A stretch of DNA of 64,000 bases from assembly GCF_000737325.1 (NCBI RefSeq), contig NZ_CP011125.1, forward strand, positions 10,181,945 through 10,245,944, in the 5' to 3' direction. Shown here in pieces: positions 1-8,413 of this stretch (the stretch's first letter is position 1; the number at the start of each line of letters is the position of its first letter). The translations under genes were made by a program, and so were the position numbers. Origin of the DNA: Sandaracinus amylolyticus. Lineage in GTDB: Bacteria > Myxococcota_A > Polyangia > Polyangiales > Sandaracinaceae. The notes under the pieces were generated by a model. The model was not told where the DNA came from and did not search any database. It worked only from the letters and a program-made list of their open reading frames with translations.

Positions 1-668
1 CGTGCGCGGAGCGCGACGGCTGGGTCGAGATCACCGTCGAGGACAACGCGGGCGGCATCCCCGAGGAGACGCGGGCGCGGGTGTTCGATCCGTTCTTCTC
101 GACGAAGCCCGCGAACGTCGGCACCGGGCTCGGGCTCTGGATCTGCCACGGGCTCGTGACCGCGATGGGCGGCACGATCGCCCTCGAGTCGGTGCTCGGT
201 CGCGGCACCACGGTGCGGGTGCGCATGCCGACGGCGAGCCCCGGAAGCGGCCGCGCCCGGCCGCCCAGCGTGATCCCGGCGAGCCCCGACGAGCTGCGGC
301 CGATGCGCGTGCTGGTGGTCGACGACGAGCCCACGCTCGGGCGCCTCATCCAGCTGCTGTTGAGCGGCGAGCACCAGGTGCACGCGGTCACGAGCGCGGA
401 GGACGCGATCGCGTGCTTCGACGCGGGCGAGCAGTACGACGCGGTGCTCTGCGACGTGATGATGCCGCGCACCAGCGGCCCCGAGCTGCACGAGCGGGTG
501 CGCGCGGTGTGGCCCGACGTCGCGTCGCGCTTCGTCTTCATGACTGGCGGCGCGCTCACCGAGCGCTCGCGTCACTACCTCGACGCCTCGCCGCAGCCGC
601 TGCTCGACAAGCCGTTCTCGCCGGACGTGCTGCGCCACGCGCTGCGGCGGGTCGTGCCCTCGACCTGA
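1..668 (+). CDS. Hybrid sensor histidine kinase, C-terminal part (ATPase plus receiver domain)
   Basis: The gene enters from the left edge; full codons begin at base 3. The visible part starts in the histidine-kinase ATPase domain: N-box-like VEDNAGGIP, F box FDPFFSTK and G2 box GTGLGLWI. After a Pro/Ser-rich linker comes a receiver domain from about base 303 (MRVLVVDDEP). Its phospho-acceptor Asp is in AVLCDVMMP at 453-455 and the conserved Lys in LLDKPFSP near the end. The ATP-binding and phospho-acceptor residues seen are intact, so the protein should autophosphorylate and relay phosphate to its own receiver. The His-phosphotransfer and sensor parts lie outside the window, so the signal is unknown. 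The stop is TGA at 666-668. Confidence 0.93.
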   Translation, partial: CAERDGWVEITVEDNAGGIPEETRARVFDPFFSTKPANVGTGLGLWICHGLVTAMGGTIALESVLGRGTTVRVRMPTASPGSGRARPPSVIPASPDELRPMRVLVVDDEPTLGRLIQLLLSGEHQVHAVTSAEDAIACFDAGEQYDAVLCDVMMPRTSGPELHERVRAVWPDVASRFVFMTGGALTERSRHYLDASPQPLLDKPFSPDVLRHALRRVVPST

Positions 669-726
669 CGTGCGCGGGGTGCGCGGGGGTGGCGCGCGCG
701 CACCCGGGGAGTATCTGGGTCGGAGC

Positions 727-1260
727 ATGATCCCGCTGCGCTCGCGCCGAGATCCCGCGCCCACCGTACACGGGCCCGACGACGTCGTCGGGCGGCTCGC
801 CGACTGTCACGCGCGCATCCGTCGCTTCCTCGTGGACGCGCGCGCGCTCGCGACCGGCACCGGCGAGCCCAGCCGCCGCCGCGAGAGCGCGCGCGCGGTG
901 CTGCGCTACTTCCGGGTCGCGATGCCGCTCCACGAGGCGGACGAGGACGCGTCGATCGCACCGCGCATCGAGCAGCGCTCGGTCGGCCTCGCGCGCGCGC
1001 TGCTGGCGCGCATGGACGAGCACGGCGCGATCGACGCCGCGGTCGATCTGCTGTGCGCCGACTGGGCGTGCTGGGCGGGCGAGGGCGATCCGGGGCACGT
1101 CGTCGATCTCGCGGGGCACCAGCGGTTGCTCGAGACGCTCGACGCGGCGATGGAGGTCCACCTCGAGCTCGAGGAGCGCGAGATCTTCCCGGCGATCGAC
1201 ACGCTGCCCGCGAGCGAGCGCCGCGCGATCGTGCTCGAGATGCAGGAGCGCCGCCGCTAG
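727..1260 (+). CDS. Hemerythrin-like (HHE) domain protein
   Basis: This 177-residue soluble protein resembles HHE cation-binding proteins, four-helix bundles that bind a di-iron or similar metal centre. The His/Glu-rich helices are visible in order: DCHARIRRFL, MPLHEADEDASIAPRI, DEHGAIDAA and MEVHLELEEREIFPAI, a spacing typical of the family. The ATG at 727 was chosen because the upstream in-frame extension is low-complexity Arg/Gly sequence overlapping the end of the kinase gene. The gene follows the kinase by about 60 bp on the same strand and may be co-transcribed. Oxygen, nitric oxide or redox sensing are roles known in the family; the ligand here is not determined. Confidence 0.8.
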   Translation: MIPLRSRRDPAPTVHGPDDVVGRLADCHARIRRFLVDARALATGTGEPSRRRESARAVLRYFRVAMPLHEADEDASIAPRIEQRSVGLARALLARMDEHGAIDAAVDLLCADWACWAGEGDPGHVVDLAGHQRLLETLDAAMEVHLELEEREIFPAIDTLPASERRAIVLEMQERRR

Positions 1261-1298
1261 CGGCGCGCCGCGCGAGCCACACGACGCCGGGCGGCGGT

Positions 1299-1655
1299 GA
1301 CACGGCGCCGGCGCTCGGTGACACGGCGCCGGCGCCCGGTGACACGCCACCGGCGCCCGGTGACACGGCGCCGGCGCCCAGTCACACGGCACCGGCCCTC
1401 ACTCACACGGCACCGGCGCCCAGTCACACGGCACCGGCCCTCACTCACACGCCACCGGCGCCCAGTCACACGGCACCGGCCCTCACTCACACGCCACCGG
1501 CGCCCAGTCACACGCCACCGGCGCCCAGTCACACGGCACCGGCCCTCACTCACACGCCACCGGCGCCCAGTCACACGCCACCGGCCCTCACTCACACGGC
1601 ACCGGTGCTCACTCCCACGGCGCCCGCGCTCACTCCCACGCCGCCGGCGCCCGCT
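1299..1655. repeat. Tandem array of 17 x 21-bp units
   Basis: Seventeen consecutive 21-bp units run without interruption from 1299 to 1655. Each follows the pattern (g/c)acacg(g/c)c(a/g)ccgg followed by an eight-base variable end. Two main forms, ending gcgcccagt and gccctcact, alternate through most of units 4-14, so there is a 42-bp higher-order period. The first three and last three units are the most diverged, as expected if the array grows from the middle. It lies between the hemerythrin gene and the 3' end of the Lys-rich gene, and the last unit supplies that gene's stop codon. The 7-codon unit leaves several frames open on both strands, which creates long spurious reading frames. Confidence 0.95.
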
Positions 1656-2596
1656 CACACCGGCGCGACCGCCGGCGACACCGCGCCCGGCGTCGTCGGA
1701 GATCCCGCGTCGGGCGCTGCCGGCTCGTTCGGCGCCGCGCGCTCGGTGCGGCTCGGCGCCAGCGCGCTCCGGGTCGCCGGTCCCGGCGTCAGGCGAGGCA
1801 CCAGCGCGGTGCGGCGGTGCGCCGCCTCGAACACGCCCATCACCAGCCGCATCTCGAACAGCATCCGGCCCTCGGCGCGGCTCGTCGCCGGCTCGTCGTG
1901 GGTGCCCGCCGCGCCCTCGACGATGCGCGTGCTCCGCGCCGCGCCCAGCGCGGCGTGCGCCTCGCGCGCGAGCCGCACGTCGTCCGCCGTGAGGTCCACC
2001 GACTCGACGAGCGCGCGCGTCGTCGCGTCGGTCGCGCGCAGCGTCTCGTCCGCGAGATCGGCGAGCGCCGCGAGCGAGTCGCGCAGCGCGTCGAGCGAGT
2101 CCGCCACGCCGAACGCCGCCGCGTACGCCGCCTCGGCCTTCGGGTCGCCCGCCGCGAGCAGCTCGAGCGCCTCCGCGATCAGCGCGCGCACCGCCTTCGC
2201 CTCGTCGATCGCGCGCTCGAGCGCGGTGCGCGCGCTCGTCGCCTTCGAGCGCTTGCCCTTCTGCGTCGCGACGCGCTCGCCGAGCTCGCGCAGGCAGAGG
2301 AGGAACCAGGCAAACCGCGCCCGACCGTAGCGACGCAGCGCGACTGGGTGCTGCTGGAGCGCGGTGTGGATGATCGGCGCCCACTTCTGCGCGTCGCGAT
2401 AGACACCCTCGGCCTTGGTGCGCGCGCCGAGCTCGGCGCACTTCGCGATCGACACCTGGCCGAGGAACGCGCGCTGCTGCGCCTCGCCGAGCGTCGGGTA
2501 GCTCGCCGCGAGCGAGACCTCGATCGCGATCGCCGCCGAGGGCGCGGCCTTCTTGGTGGGGCTCTTCTTGATGGGGCTCTTCTTCTTGGTCGCCAT
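1655..2596 (-). CDS. Lys-rich N-terminal, helical hypothetical protein
   Basis: This 313-residue protein is not recognised. Residues 1-20 are basic and repetitive (MATKKKSPIKKSPTKKAAP), like the histone H1-type Lys/Pro/Ala tails that bind DNA in some bacteria. Residues 20-240 are Ala/Glu/Leu-rich and predicted mostly helical, with a stretch including WAPIIHTALQQHP and YGRARFAWFLLCLREL. The last 70 residues are Pro/Ala/Ser/Thr-rich and disordered. The TGA stop lies in the outermost unit of the 21-bp array, so the C-terminal tail merges with repeat DNA and its length could vary between strains. The ATG at 2596 is the only good start. A nucleoid or polyanion-binding role is inference from the tail only. 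Confidence 0.75.
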   Translation of the reverse strand: MATKKKSPIKKSPTKKAAPSAAIAIEVSLAASYPTLGEAQQRAFLGQVSIAKCAELGARTKAEGVYRDAQKWAPIIHTALQQHPVALRRYGRARFAWFLLCLRELGERVATQKGKRSKATSARTALERAIDEAKAVRALIAEALELLAAGDPKAEAAYAAAFGVADSLDALRDSLAALADLADETLRATDATTRALVESVDLTADDVRLAREAHAALGAARSTRIVEGAAGTHDEPATSRAEGRMLFEMRLVMGVFEAAHRRTALVPRLTPGPATRSALAPSRTERAAPNEPAAPDAGSPTTPGAVSPAVAPV

Positions 2597-2649
2597 GCGC
2601 GCGACGGTACCCCAGCCGCGCGAGCGAGGCGCCGTCCGTGATAGGTGTC

Positions 2650-4035
2650 ATGGACATGAACCACCGCCTTCTGCTCGCGTTCGCGCTCCTCACAGTGGCC
2701 TGCGGCGGCGACGACCCACCGCCCGACGAGCCGTGTCCGGCGGGTCGGTTTCGCCCCGGGCCCGGGCTCGATTGCCAGGCCCACACCCCCTGCGAAGACG
2801 GCGAGCACGAGGTCGCGCCGCCGAGTGCCTACGGCGATCGCGTCTGCCGCGCGCACACGACCTGCGGCGCGAGCGAGTACGAGCTCGCGCCGCCGACCGC
2901 GACCGACGATCGTCGCTGCGTCGCGATCACGACGTGCAGCAGCGACGAGTACGAGCTCGCGCCGCCGAGCGTCTCGCGCGATCGCCTCTGCGCGCCGCTC
3001 TCGACGTGCGCCTCCGGCGAGTGGGAGGCCGCGCCGCCCAGCGCGATGCGCGATCGGCTCTGCCTGCCGCACCGCGCCTGCGACGTCGGCGAGGTGTTGC
3101 GCACCGCGGGCACCGCGACCTCGGACGCGAGCTGCCGCGCTTGCATCCCCGGCGAGTTCTGCGCCGGCGGCGACACCCCGCCGTTGCGCTGCGACTGGCG
3201 CGACCGCGATCGTGATCCCGGCACGCCGTGCCCGTCGCTGGTGCAGATCGCGCTCGGCGGGGCGCACCTCTGCGCGCTCGACGACGCGGGCGCGGTGCGG
3301 TGCTGGGGCATGAGCCGCGACGGGCAGACGAACGTGCCTTCGTCGCTCGGTGACGTCGTGCAGCTCGCGGCCAGCAACGCGCACACCTGCGCGCTCGACG
3401 CCGCGGGTGACGTGACGTGCTGGGGCACCGGGCCCGCGGCCCCCGCGGATCTCGGGACGATCGTGCAGATCGCGGGCGCGCCCGACACCGTCCACACCTG
3501 CGCGCGTGACGACGCGGGGGGTGTCCGGTGCTGGGCACCGAGCTTCGAGGTGCCGCTCGCGCCGCCGGCCGGGCTCGCGCCGATCGTCGACGTCGCGGTC
3601 GGCATGAACAGCGCCTGCGCGGTCGACGAGGCGGGCGACGTCACGTGCTGGGGCGGGCGCTACGCGGACGGCACCGACGTGGTCCCGAGCGACCTCGGCG
3701 AGATCGTGCAGGTCACCGTCGGCACCACCCACGCCTGCGCGCGCGACGACGCCGGCGGCGTCCGGTGCTGGGGCTCGGACGGCGACGGACAGCTCGACGT
3801 GCCGGTGGGCATGCCTCCCGCGACCCGCATCACGACCGGCGGGCCGCGCACCTGCGCGCTGCACGCCGACGGCACCGCGACCTGCTGGGGCGCGGCGGCC
3901 GGCATGCGTCCCGCCGCGCTCGAGGGGATCGTGCAGATCGCCCCGTCCTACGGCGCCGACTGCGCGGTGCGCACCGACGATGCGATCGAGTGCTGGGGTC
4001 AGAGCGCCGGGCTGTACACGACGCCCGGCGCGTGA
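2650..4035 (+). CDS. Lipoprotein with Cys-rich repeats and an RCC1-like seven-repeat domain
   Basis: The protein of about 461 residues begins with a lipoprotein signal (LLLAFALLTVAC then GGDD), so it should be lipid-anchored in the envelope. Residues 30-175 carry TNFR/EGF-like Cys-rich repeats of the form C-x-EYELAPPTATDDRRC, about five in number. Residues 200-460 contain seven RCC1-like repeats, each ending in CALDDAGAVRCWG or a variant, enough for a seven-bladed propeller. Such proteins are abundant in myxobacteria and are thought to act in surface binding; no catalytic residue is seen. ATG at 2650 and at 2656 are both plausible, and GTG 2638 is possible. It is divergent from the Lys-rich gene and convergent with the membrane protein downstream. 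Confidence 0.88.
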   Translation: MDMNHRLLLAFALLTVACGGDDPPPDEPCPAGRFRPGPGLDCQAHTPCEDGEHEVAPPSAYGDRVCRAHTTCGASEYELAPPTATDDRRCVAITTCSSDEYELAPPSVSRDRLCAPLSTCASGEWEAAPPSAMRDRLCLPHRACDVGEVLRTAGTATSDASCRACIPGEFCAGGDTPPLRCDWRDRDRDPGTPCPSLVQIALGGAHLCALDDAGAVRCWGMSRDGQTNVPSSLGDVVQLAASNAHTCALDAAGDVTCWGTGPAAPADLGTIVQIAGAPDTVHTCARDDAGGVRCWAPSFEVPLAPPAGLAPIVDVAVGMNSACAVDEAGDVTCWGGRYADGTDVVPSDLGEIVQVTVGTTHACARDDAGGVRCWGSDGDGQLDVPVGMPPATRITTGGPRTCALHADGTATCWGAAAGMRPAALEGIVQIAPSYGADCAVRTDDAIECWGQSAGLYTTPGA

Positions 4036-4054
4036 GTCAGTCCGAGCTGGAGTG

Positions 4055-4084
4055 CTCGCTGGCGGAGGGCCCTGCGCCGGCGAG
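4055..4084. terminator. Hairpin between convergent genes
   Basis: The arms CTCGCTGGCG (4055-4064) and CGCCGGCGAG (4075-4084) form a 10-bp stem with one G-U pair and a GC-rich loop. It sits in the 67-bp gap between two convergent stop codons. No U-run follows on either strand, so a terminator role, possibly in both directions, is inferred from position and stem strength. Confidence 0.45.
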
Positions 4085-4102
4085 CCGAGTTCGAACGGTC
4101 TC

Positions 4103-7100
4103 TCAGCCTTCGCCCGACGGCGGCGCCTCGACGGGCGCGCTCACGGGTGCCGGCGCGGGCGGCGGGACGGCGGGCTTCTTCGGCGGCCACGTCCTCCACA
4201 TGCCGCCCGCGACGAACGCGGCGAACGCCCAGCGCGACCACGCGATCAGCCGCGCCGCGAGCCAGAGCGACCAGAGCAGCATCACGACGTGGTAGGCCCA
4301 CGTCGGCACCGAGATCATCGTCGCGATCGGGAGCGACGCCTCGGGCCCGTCGACGCGATCGACGTACCACTCGAGCGTCGCGTAGAGATCGGGCGCGATC
4401 GAGGTGTCGGGATCGACGAGCAGGCCGACGTGGATCACCGCGTAGAGCACGATCGCGGTGATCAGGGTCCAGCCGAGGATCACGAGCTGGCGCAGATCCG
4501 ACCAGCCCGCGCTGAGATCGGGCGTGCGGCGGCGCCACTCGATCAGCGCGACCCAGCTCGGGACGATCCACACGATCTGCCACGGCAGCTGCGAGAGCCC
4601 GAGCCCGAGCAGCGCCCAGTCGAGCGCGCTGACGCCGGCGCGCGTTCCGTCGCGCGCCGCGAGCACGCGCGCGAGCGCGATCGACACCACGATCAGCACC
4701 AGCAGGTACGGCCAGAAGAGCACGACCGGGCCCCACGCCGGCCCGCTCAGCCAGAGCGTCCACCGGCTCGGCCGCTCGATGACGACGGTCGCGTTCACCG
4801 CGCCGCCCGAGAGCGTCACCGGCGACGTGCGGTACACGAGGTCGAGCGCGCGCGGCTCCTGCCACTCGAGATCGACGTGGGTCGCGCCCGGCGCGATGGT
4901 CAGGCTCACCTGACGATCGCGCTGCTCGACCGAGCGGCGCTCGCCCGCGACCATCACCGACTGCAGCACCGCGCCCTCGGGGAGCGTGATCGTCTGGGTC
5001 GAGCCGACGCTGCTGCGCACGTCGAGCGAGAGCGTCGCGATGGTGAGGCGCTCGCCGGGGCGCAGCGTGAGGCGCGCTCCGTCGATCGTCATCGACTGGC
5101 CCTGTGCCGCGGGAAGGCGCGCGACGTCGACGTGCAGCGTGTCGCCGGGGAAGGGGCGGAACTGGGGCTGCCACATCCCGTCCTGCTCGATGCTCACCGG
5201 GTCGAGATCGCGCGTCTCGCAGCGCCACACGGTGCCGCACGACACGCGCCAGGTCTCGCTGCGGCGCTCGCTGGTGGGCGCGGTGAGCTCGAGCGACTCG
5301 CGCGGCGTGAGCACGCTCGACCACGAGCGCTCGGTCTCGGTGCCGCCGAGCGTGACCACGACGACGCCGTTCTCGACGGTGAGATCCGACGAGAGCACCG
5401 ACTCGCCGGGGAGCAGCGGGATGCGCGCGACGATCGGGGCGCCGATCGCCGACGTGCGGCGCACCGTGGTCGTCGCCTCCCAGCGGATGCCGAGCGCGAA
5501 CGAGCGCTCGAGCGAGAGCCACGGCACGACGCGGATCGACGCGCCGCCGCCGGTCTCGCCTTCGCCCTCGCCGGGCTCGGTGCCGACCGAGCGCCGCAGC
5601 TGGATCGAGCTGCCGATGCGATCGCCGCCCGAGAGGCCGTCGACCTCCCAGCCCGGCGCGCTCACTTGCGCGTGGTGCGGCGCGGCGGCGAACGCGAGGG
5701 TGAACGCGTCGCTCGAGGGGAGCGCGCCCTCGAGCCGCACCCGGTGCGCGCCCTGGGGGACGCGCGCGTAGAGGTAGCCGTCGTCGGCGCGCGCGGCGGC
5801 GGTGGTCGCGCCGCCGTCGATGGTGATCGTCGCGGGCGACCACGCGTCGAGCGGTCCGGGCAGCGGCACCGCGGAGAGCGCGCTCGCCTGCACGTCGAGA
5901 TCGATCACCAGGCGACCGCTCGCGATCGAGATCGTCGCGGCCGCGAGGTCGGCGCAATTCGGCGCGCAGCGCGGGGCCCGGGTGAGGCGGGTGCGCAGCT
6001 GCTCGAGCATCTGCGGCGAGGGCTCGTACGCGTCCTGGGCGCGCGCGATCGCCGCCGGGGCGATCACGATCGCGAGCAGCACGGCGGCCGCGGCGATCGG
6101 CGCGGGTGCGCTCTCCTCGGCAGGCGCGGGCGGCGGCGGCTGGGGGCGCGCGCGGTAGAGGAAGTAGAGGAAGAGCCCGAAGAGCGCGACCTCGAGGATC
6201 GCGAGCACCGCGTTCTCGAACGGGGTGACGAGCCAGAGGCGCACCTGGGTGTCGTGGGTCACCGGGCCGTCCCACGAGAGCGTGATCGTCTGACCGCCGC
6301 GCGACTGCCACGAGGGCACGCCCGGTCCGGTCTGCAGCACCGCGTTGGGCTCGTAGGACCAGAGGTTCGGGCTGCGCGACGCGTCGCTGCTGCTGCCGAA
6401 GAAGCCGCCGCTCTCGTCGGCCTCACCGCCGCGGTAGCGCCGTCCGCCGCCGCCCTCGGCGTCGTCGGCCATCATCGGCTCGGCGGCGGGCGCGGCGGGT
6501 GCCATGCCGCCGGTCGCGTAGCCGAGCGCGGAGAGCTGCTCTTCCTCGCGCACCTCGAACGCGGGCGCGCTGGGATCGGCGTAGGGCCAGATTCCGCGCC
6601 GCAGCTCGTAGCCCGCGAAGTACACGACGAGCAGGCAGAGCAGCGCGAAGCAGACGTGGAACGCGTAGCGCATCGACTCGCGCATCCATCCGCGCGGCAG
6701 CGCCTTGGCGAGCGCGAGCGTGATCACCAGCGGGATCCACACGAGGAACGGCGCATCCGGCGCGTGGTACGAGAGCACGAGCACCGCGAGCGACGTCGCG
6801 CCCGCGACGGGCCCGGCGAGGCGACCGATCGCGAGCGAGATCACGAGCACGAAGAAGAGCCCCCAGAGGTTCCAGCGATCGAGCCAGGTCGCGGCGTGAT
6901 CGACGCCGCTCGCCGCGATGAGGCGGAACCCGGGCGCGAGGTGGAGGGTCGCGACGAGGCTCTGCACGTCCTCGTCCCAGCCCACCGCGGAGAACACGTT
7001 GCTGGTCGCGTCGTCGCGCCACTCGGCGCGCACGTCGATCGTCGGACGGCGCAGCTCCACACCGGCGCGCCCGTCCTCGGCGAGCGCCGAGATGAGGTGC

Positions 7101-8275
7101 GGCGATCCGTCGACCGTCGCGCGGCCGAGCACGCCGTGCGCGAGCTCGAGGCGCCAGCGCTGGTGCATCTGACCGCTGAGCAGGTCGATGCCGGTGAGGC
7201 CCTCGCCGTCGGGATCGAGCCAGAGCTCGCGCGAGAGCGAGACCTGGTTGGGCGGCGGCGCGGGGTTGCCGCGGCGCGTGGTGGTCAGCGTGAGCTCGGC
7301 CGACGCGGAGGGCGCGAGATAGGTCGGAAGGCCGCGCCACTCGCCGGGCAGGTTGGTGCGATCGGGGTCGATGCGATCGGCGCCCGCGAGCTCGACCTGA
7401 CGGAGCGCCTCGTCGGCGCTCCACACCCAGATCTCCTCGGCGGGCCAGATCTCGGCGCGGGGGATCGCGCGGAGCGGCGCGTCGAGCGAGGCGCGCACGC
7501 CGACGACCTCGACGTCGAAGGAGCCCGCCTGCACCTGCACGGTGAGCTCGCCGTCCTCGCTCATGCGCACCGGCGCGCTCGAGGTGACCGCGATCGGATC
7601 GACGCCCTCGAGCAGCGCGCGCCCGAGCGCGATCTCGCGGGGGCGACCGCCGACCCGCAGCGCGATGCGCGTGGTGATGCGCATCGGCGAGCCGTCGTCG
7701 ATGCGCCGGAACACCTCGATCGAGAGCGTGTCCTCCTGCGCGGCCTCGCGCGTCGCGGTCTGCAGCCAGAGCGTGGTCGCGTCGCGGCGCGGGCGGGTGA
7801 CGAGGCCCTCGGGCGTGCGCAGCGAGATGCGCCCGACGTCGAACGGGATCGCGATCGTCTCGGGCTGCTCGGTCCACGTGAAGCGGCCCTCGATGCGGAA
7901 CGCGCCCGCGGGCAGATCGACGAGCGGCGCGCCGCCGCGACGCACCGGCACCGCGCGACCGTCGACGCGCACGTCGAGCGGCCAGCGTCGCTCGTCGCCG
8001 GGGAGCGTCACGGTGCTCGCGTGATCGAGCGAGACGCTGAGCACGAACGTCGCGCCCCCCGGCTCGACGGCGAGCGCGAGCTCGCCGGGCCAGATGCAGC
8101 GCGGCGAGCCGTCGGGCATGAACGTGCAGCCGTAGGTCTCCGCGCCGTCGAGCGCCCACGGGATCCACGGCTGGAGCGGCGCGGGCACGTCGCTCGGCGC
8201 GAGCGGCGCCTGGGCGTGCACGACCGACGGGAGCACGAGCGCGAGGACGAGCAGCGACCACGAGAGGCGCGTCAT
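4103..8275 (-). CDS. Giant membrane protein with two exported halves, function unknown
   Basis: This 1390-residue protein is not recognised. It starts with a clear signal peptide (MTRLSWSLLVLALVLPSVVHAQA). Residues 25-460 are beta-rich and periplasmic-looking. A membrane cluster follows at about 465-570 (WGLFFVLVISLAIGRL, LVWIPLVITLALAKAL, VCFALLCLLVVYFAGY). Next come a Gly/Ala linker, a short beta region, and a helix near 685-705. At about 727-747 there is a second signal-peptide-like segment ending AIARAQ. A second beta-rich region (750-1175) with CAPNC and paired Cys leads into a final cluster of about five membrane spans (1178-1360) and a Pro-rich tail. The layout suggests two ancestral exported membrane proteins fused in one gene. 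The ATG at 8275 directly precedes the signal peptide. The neighbours suggest an envelope role, but nothing shows a catalytic activity. Confidence 0.85.
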   Translation of the reverse strand: MTRLSWSLLVLALVLPSVVHAQAPLAPSDVPAPLQPWIPWALDGAETYGCTFMPDGSPRCIWPGELALAVEPGGATFVLSVSLDHASTVTLPGDERRWPLDVRVDGRAVPVRRGGAPLVDLPAGAFRIEGRFTWTEQPETIAIPFDVGRISLRTPEGLVTRPRRDATTLWLQTATREAAQEDTLSIEVFRRIDDGSPMRITTRIALRVGGRPREIALGRALLEGVDPIAVTSSAPVRMSEDGELTVQVQAGSFDVEVVGVRASLDAPLRAIPRAEIWPAEEIWVWSADEALRQVELAGADRIDPDRTNLPGEWRGLPTYLAPSASAELTLTTTRRGNPAPPPNQVSLSRELWLDPDGEGLTGIDLLSGQMHQRWRLELAHGVLGRATVDGSPHLISALAEDGRAGVELRRPTIDVRAEWRDDATSNVFSAVGWDEDVQSLVATLHLAPGFRLIAASGVDHAATWLDRWNLWGLFFVLVISLAIGRLAGPVAGATSLAVLVLSYHAPDAPFLVWIPLVITLALAKALPRGWMRESMRYAFHVCFALLCLLVVYFAGYELRRGIWPYADPSAPAFEVREEEQLSALGYATGGMAPAAPAAEPMMADDAEGGGGRRYRGGEADESGGFFGSSSDASRSPNLWSYEPNAVLQTGPGVPSWQSRGGQTITLSWDGPVTHDTQVRLWLVTPFENAVLAILEVALFGLFLYFLYRARPQPPPPAPAEESAPAPIAAAAVLLAIVIAPAAIARAQDAYEPSPQMLEQLRTRLTRAPRCAPNCADLAAATISIASGRLVIDLDVQASALSAVPLPGPLDAWSPATITIDGGATTAAARADDGYLYARVPQGAHRVRLEGALPSSDAFTLAFAAAPHHAQVSAPGWEVDGLSGGDRIGSSIQLRRSVGTEPGEGEGETGGGASIRVVPWLSLERSFALGIRWEATTTVRRTSAIGAPIVARIPLLPGESVLSSDLTVENGVVVVTLGGTETERSWSSVLTPRESLELTAPTSERRSETWRVSCGTVWRCETRDLDPVSIEQDGMWQPQFRPFPGDTLHVDVARLPAAQGQSMTIDGARLTLRPGERLTIATLSLDVRSSVGSTQTITLPEGAVLQSVMVAGERRSVEQRDRQVSLTIAPGATHVDLEWQEPRALDLVYRTSPVTLSGGAVNATVVIERPSRWTLWLSGPAWGPVVLFWPYLLVLIVVSIALARVLAARDGTRAGVSALDWALLGLGLSQLPWQIVWIVPSWVALIEWRRRTPDLSAGWSDLRQLVILGWTLITAIVLYAVIHVGLLVDPDTSIAPDLYATLEWYVDRVDGPEASLPIATMISVPTWAYHVVMLLWSLWLAARLIAWSRWAFAAFVAGGMWRTWPPKKPAVPPPAPAPVSAPVEAPPSGEG

Positions 8276-8413
8276 GCCGGCGAGCGTCACACGGCTCGCG
8301 AGGCCGCAACAAGCGCGCCCTTCCGTCACGACGATCGCCAACGCGGTTGGCTCGCCGCGCGCCGGAGATGCGAGAGATCGCGCGAGGCACGGTGCTCGCA
8401 GTGCGCGCCCGCG

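Noticed and set aside
1299-1655. CRISPR array
   Set aside because: Units of 21 bp are directly adjacent with no unique spacers and no cas genes nearby.
1057-2330. Long reading frames through the 21-bp array on both strands
   Set aside because: A 7-codon unit without stops opens these frames; the products are simple repeats and overlap real genes.
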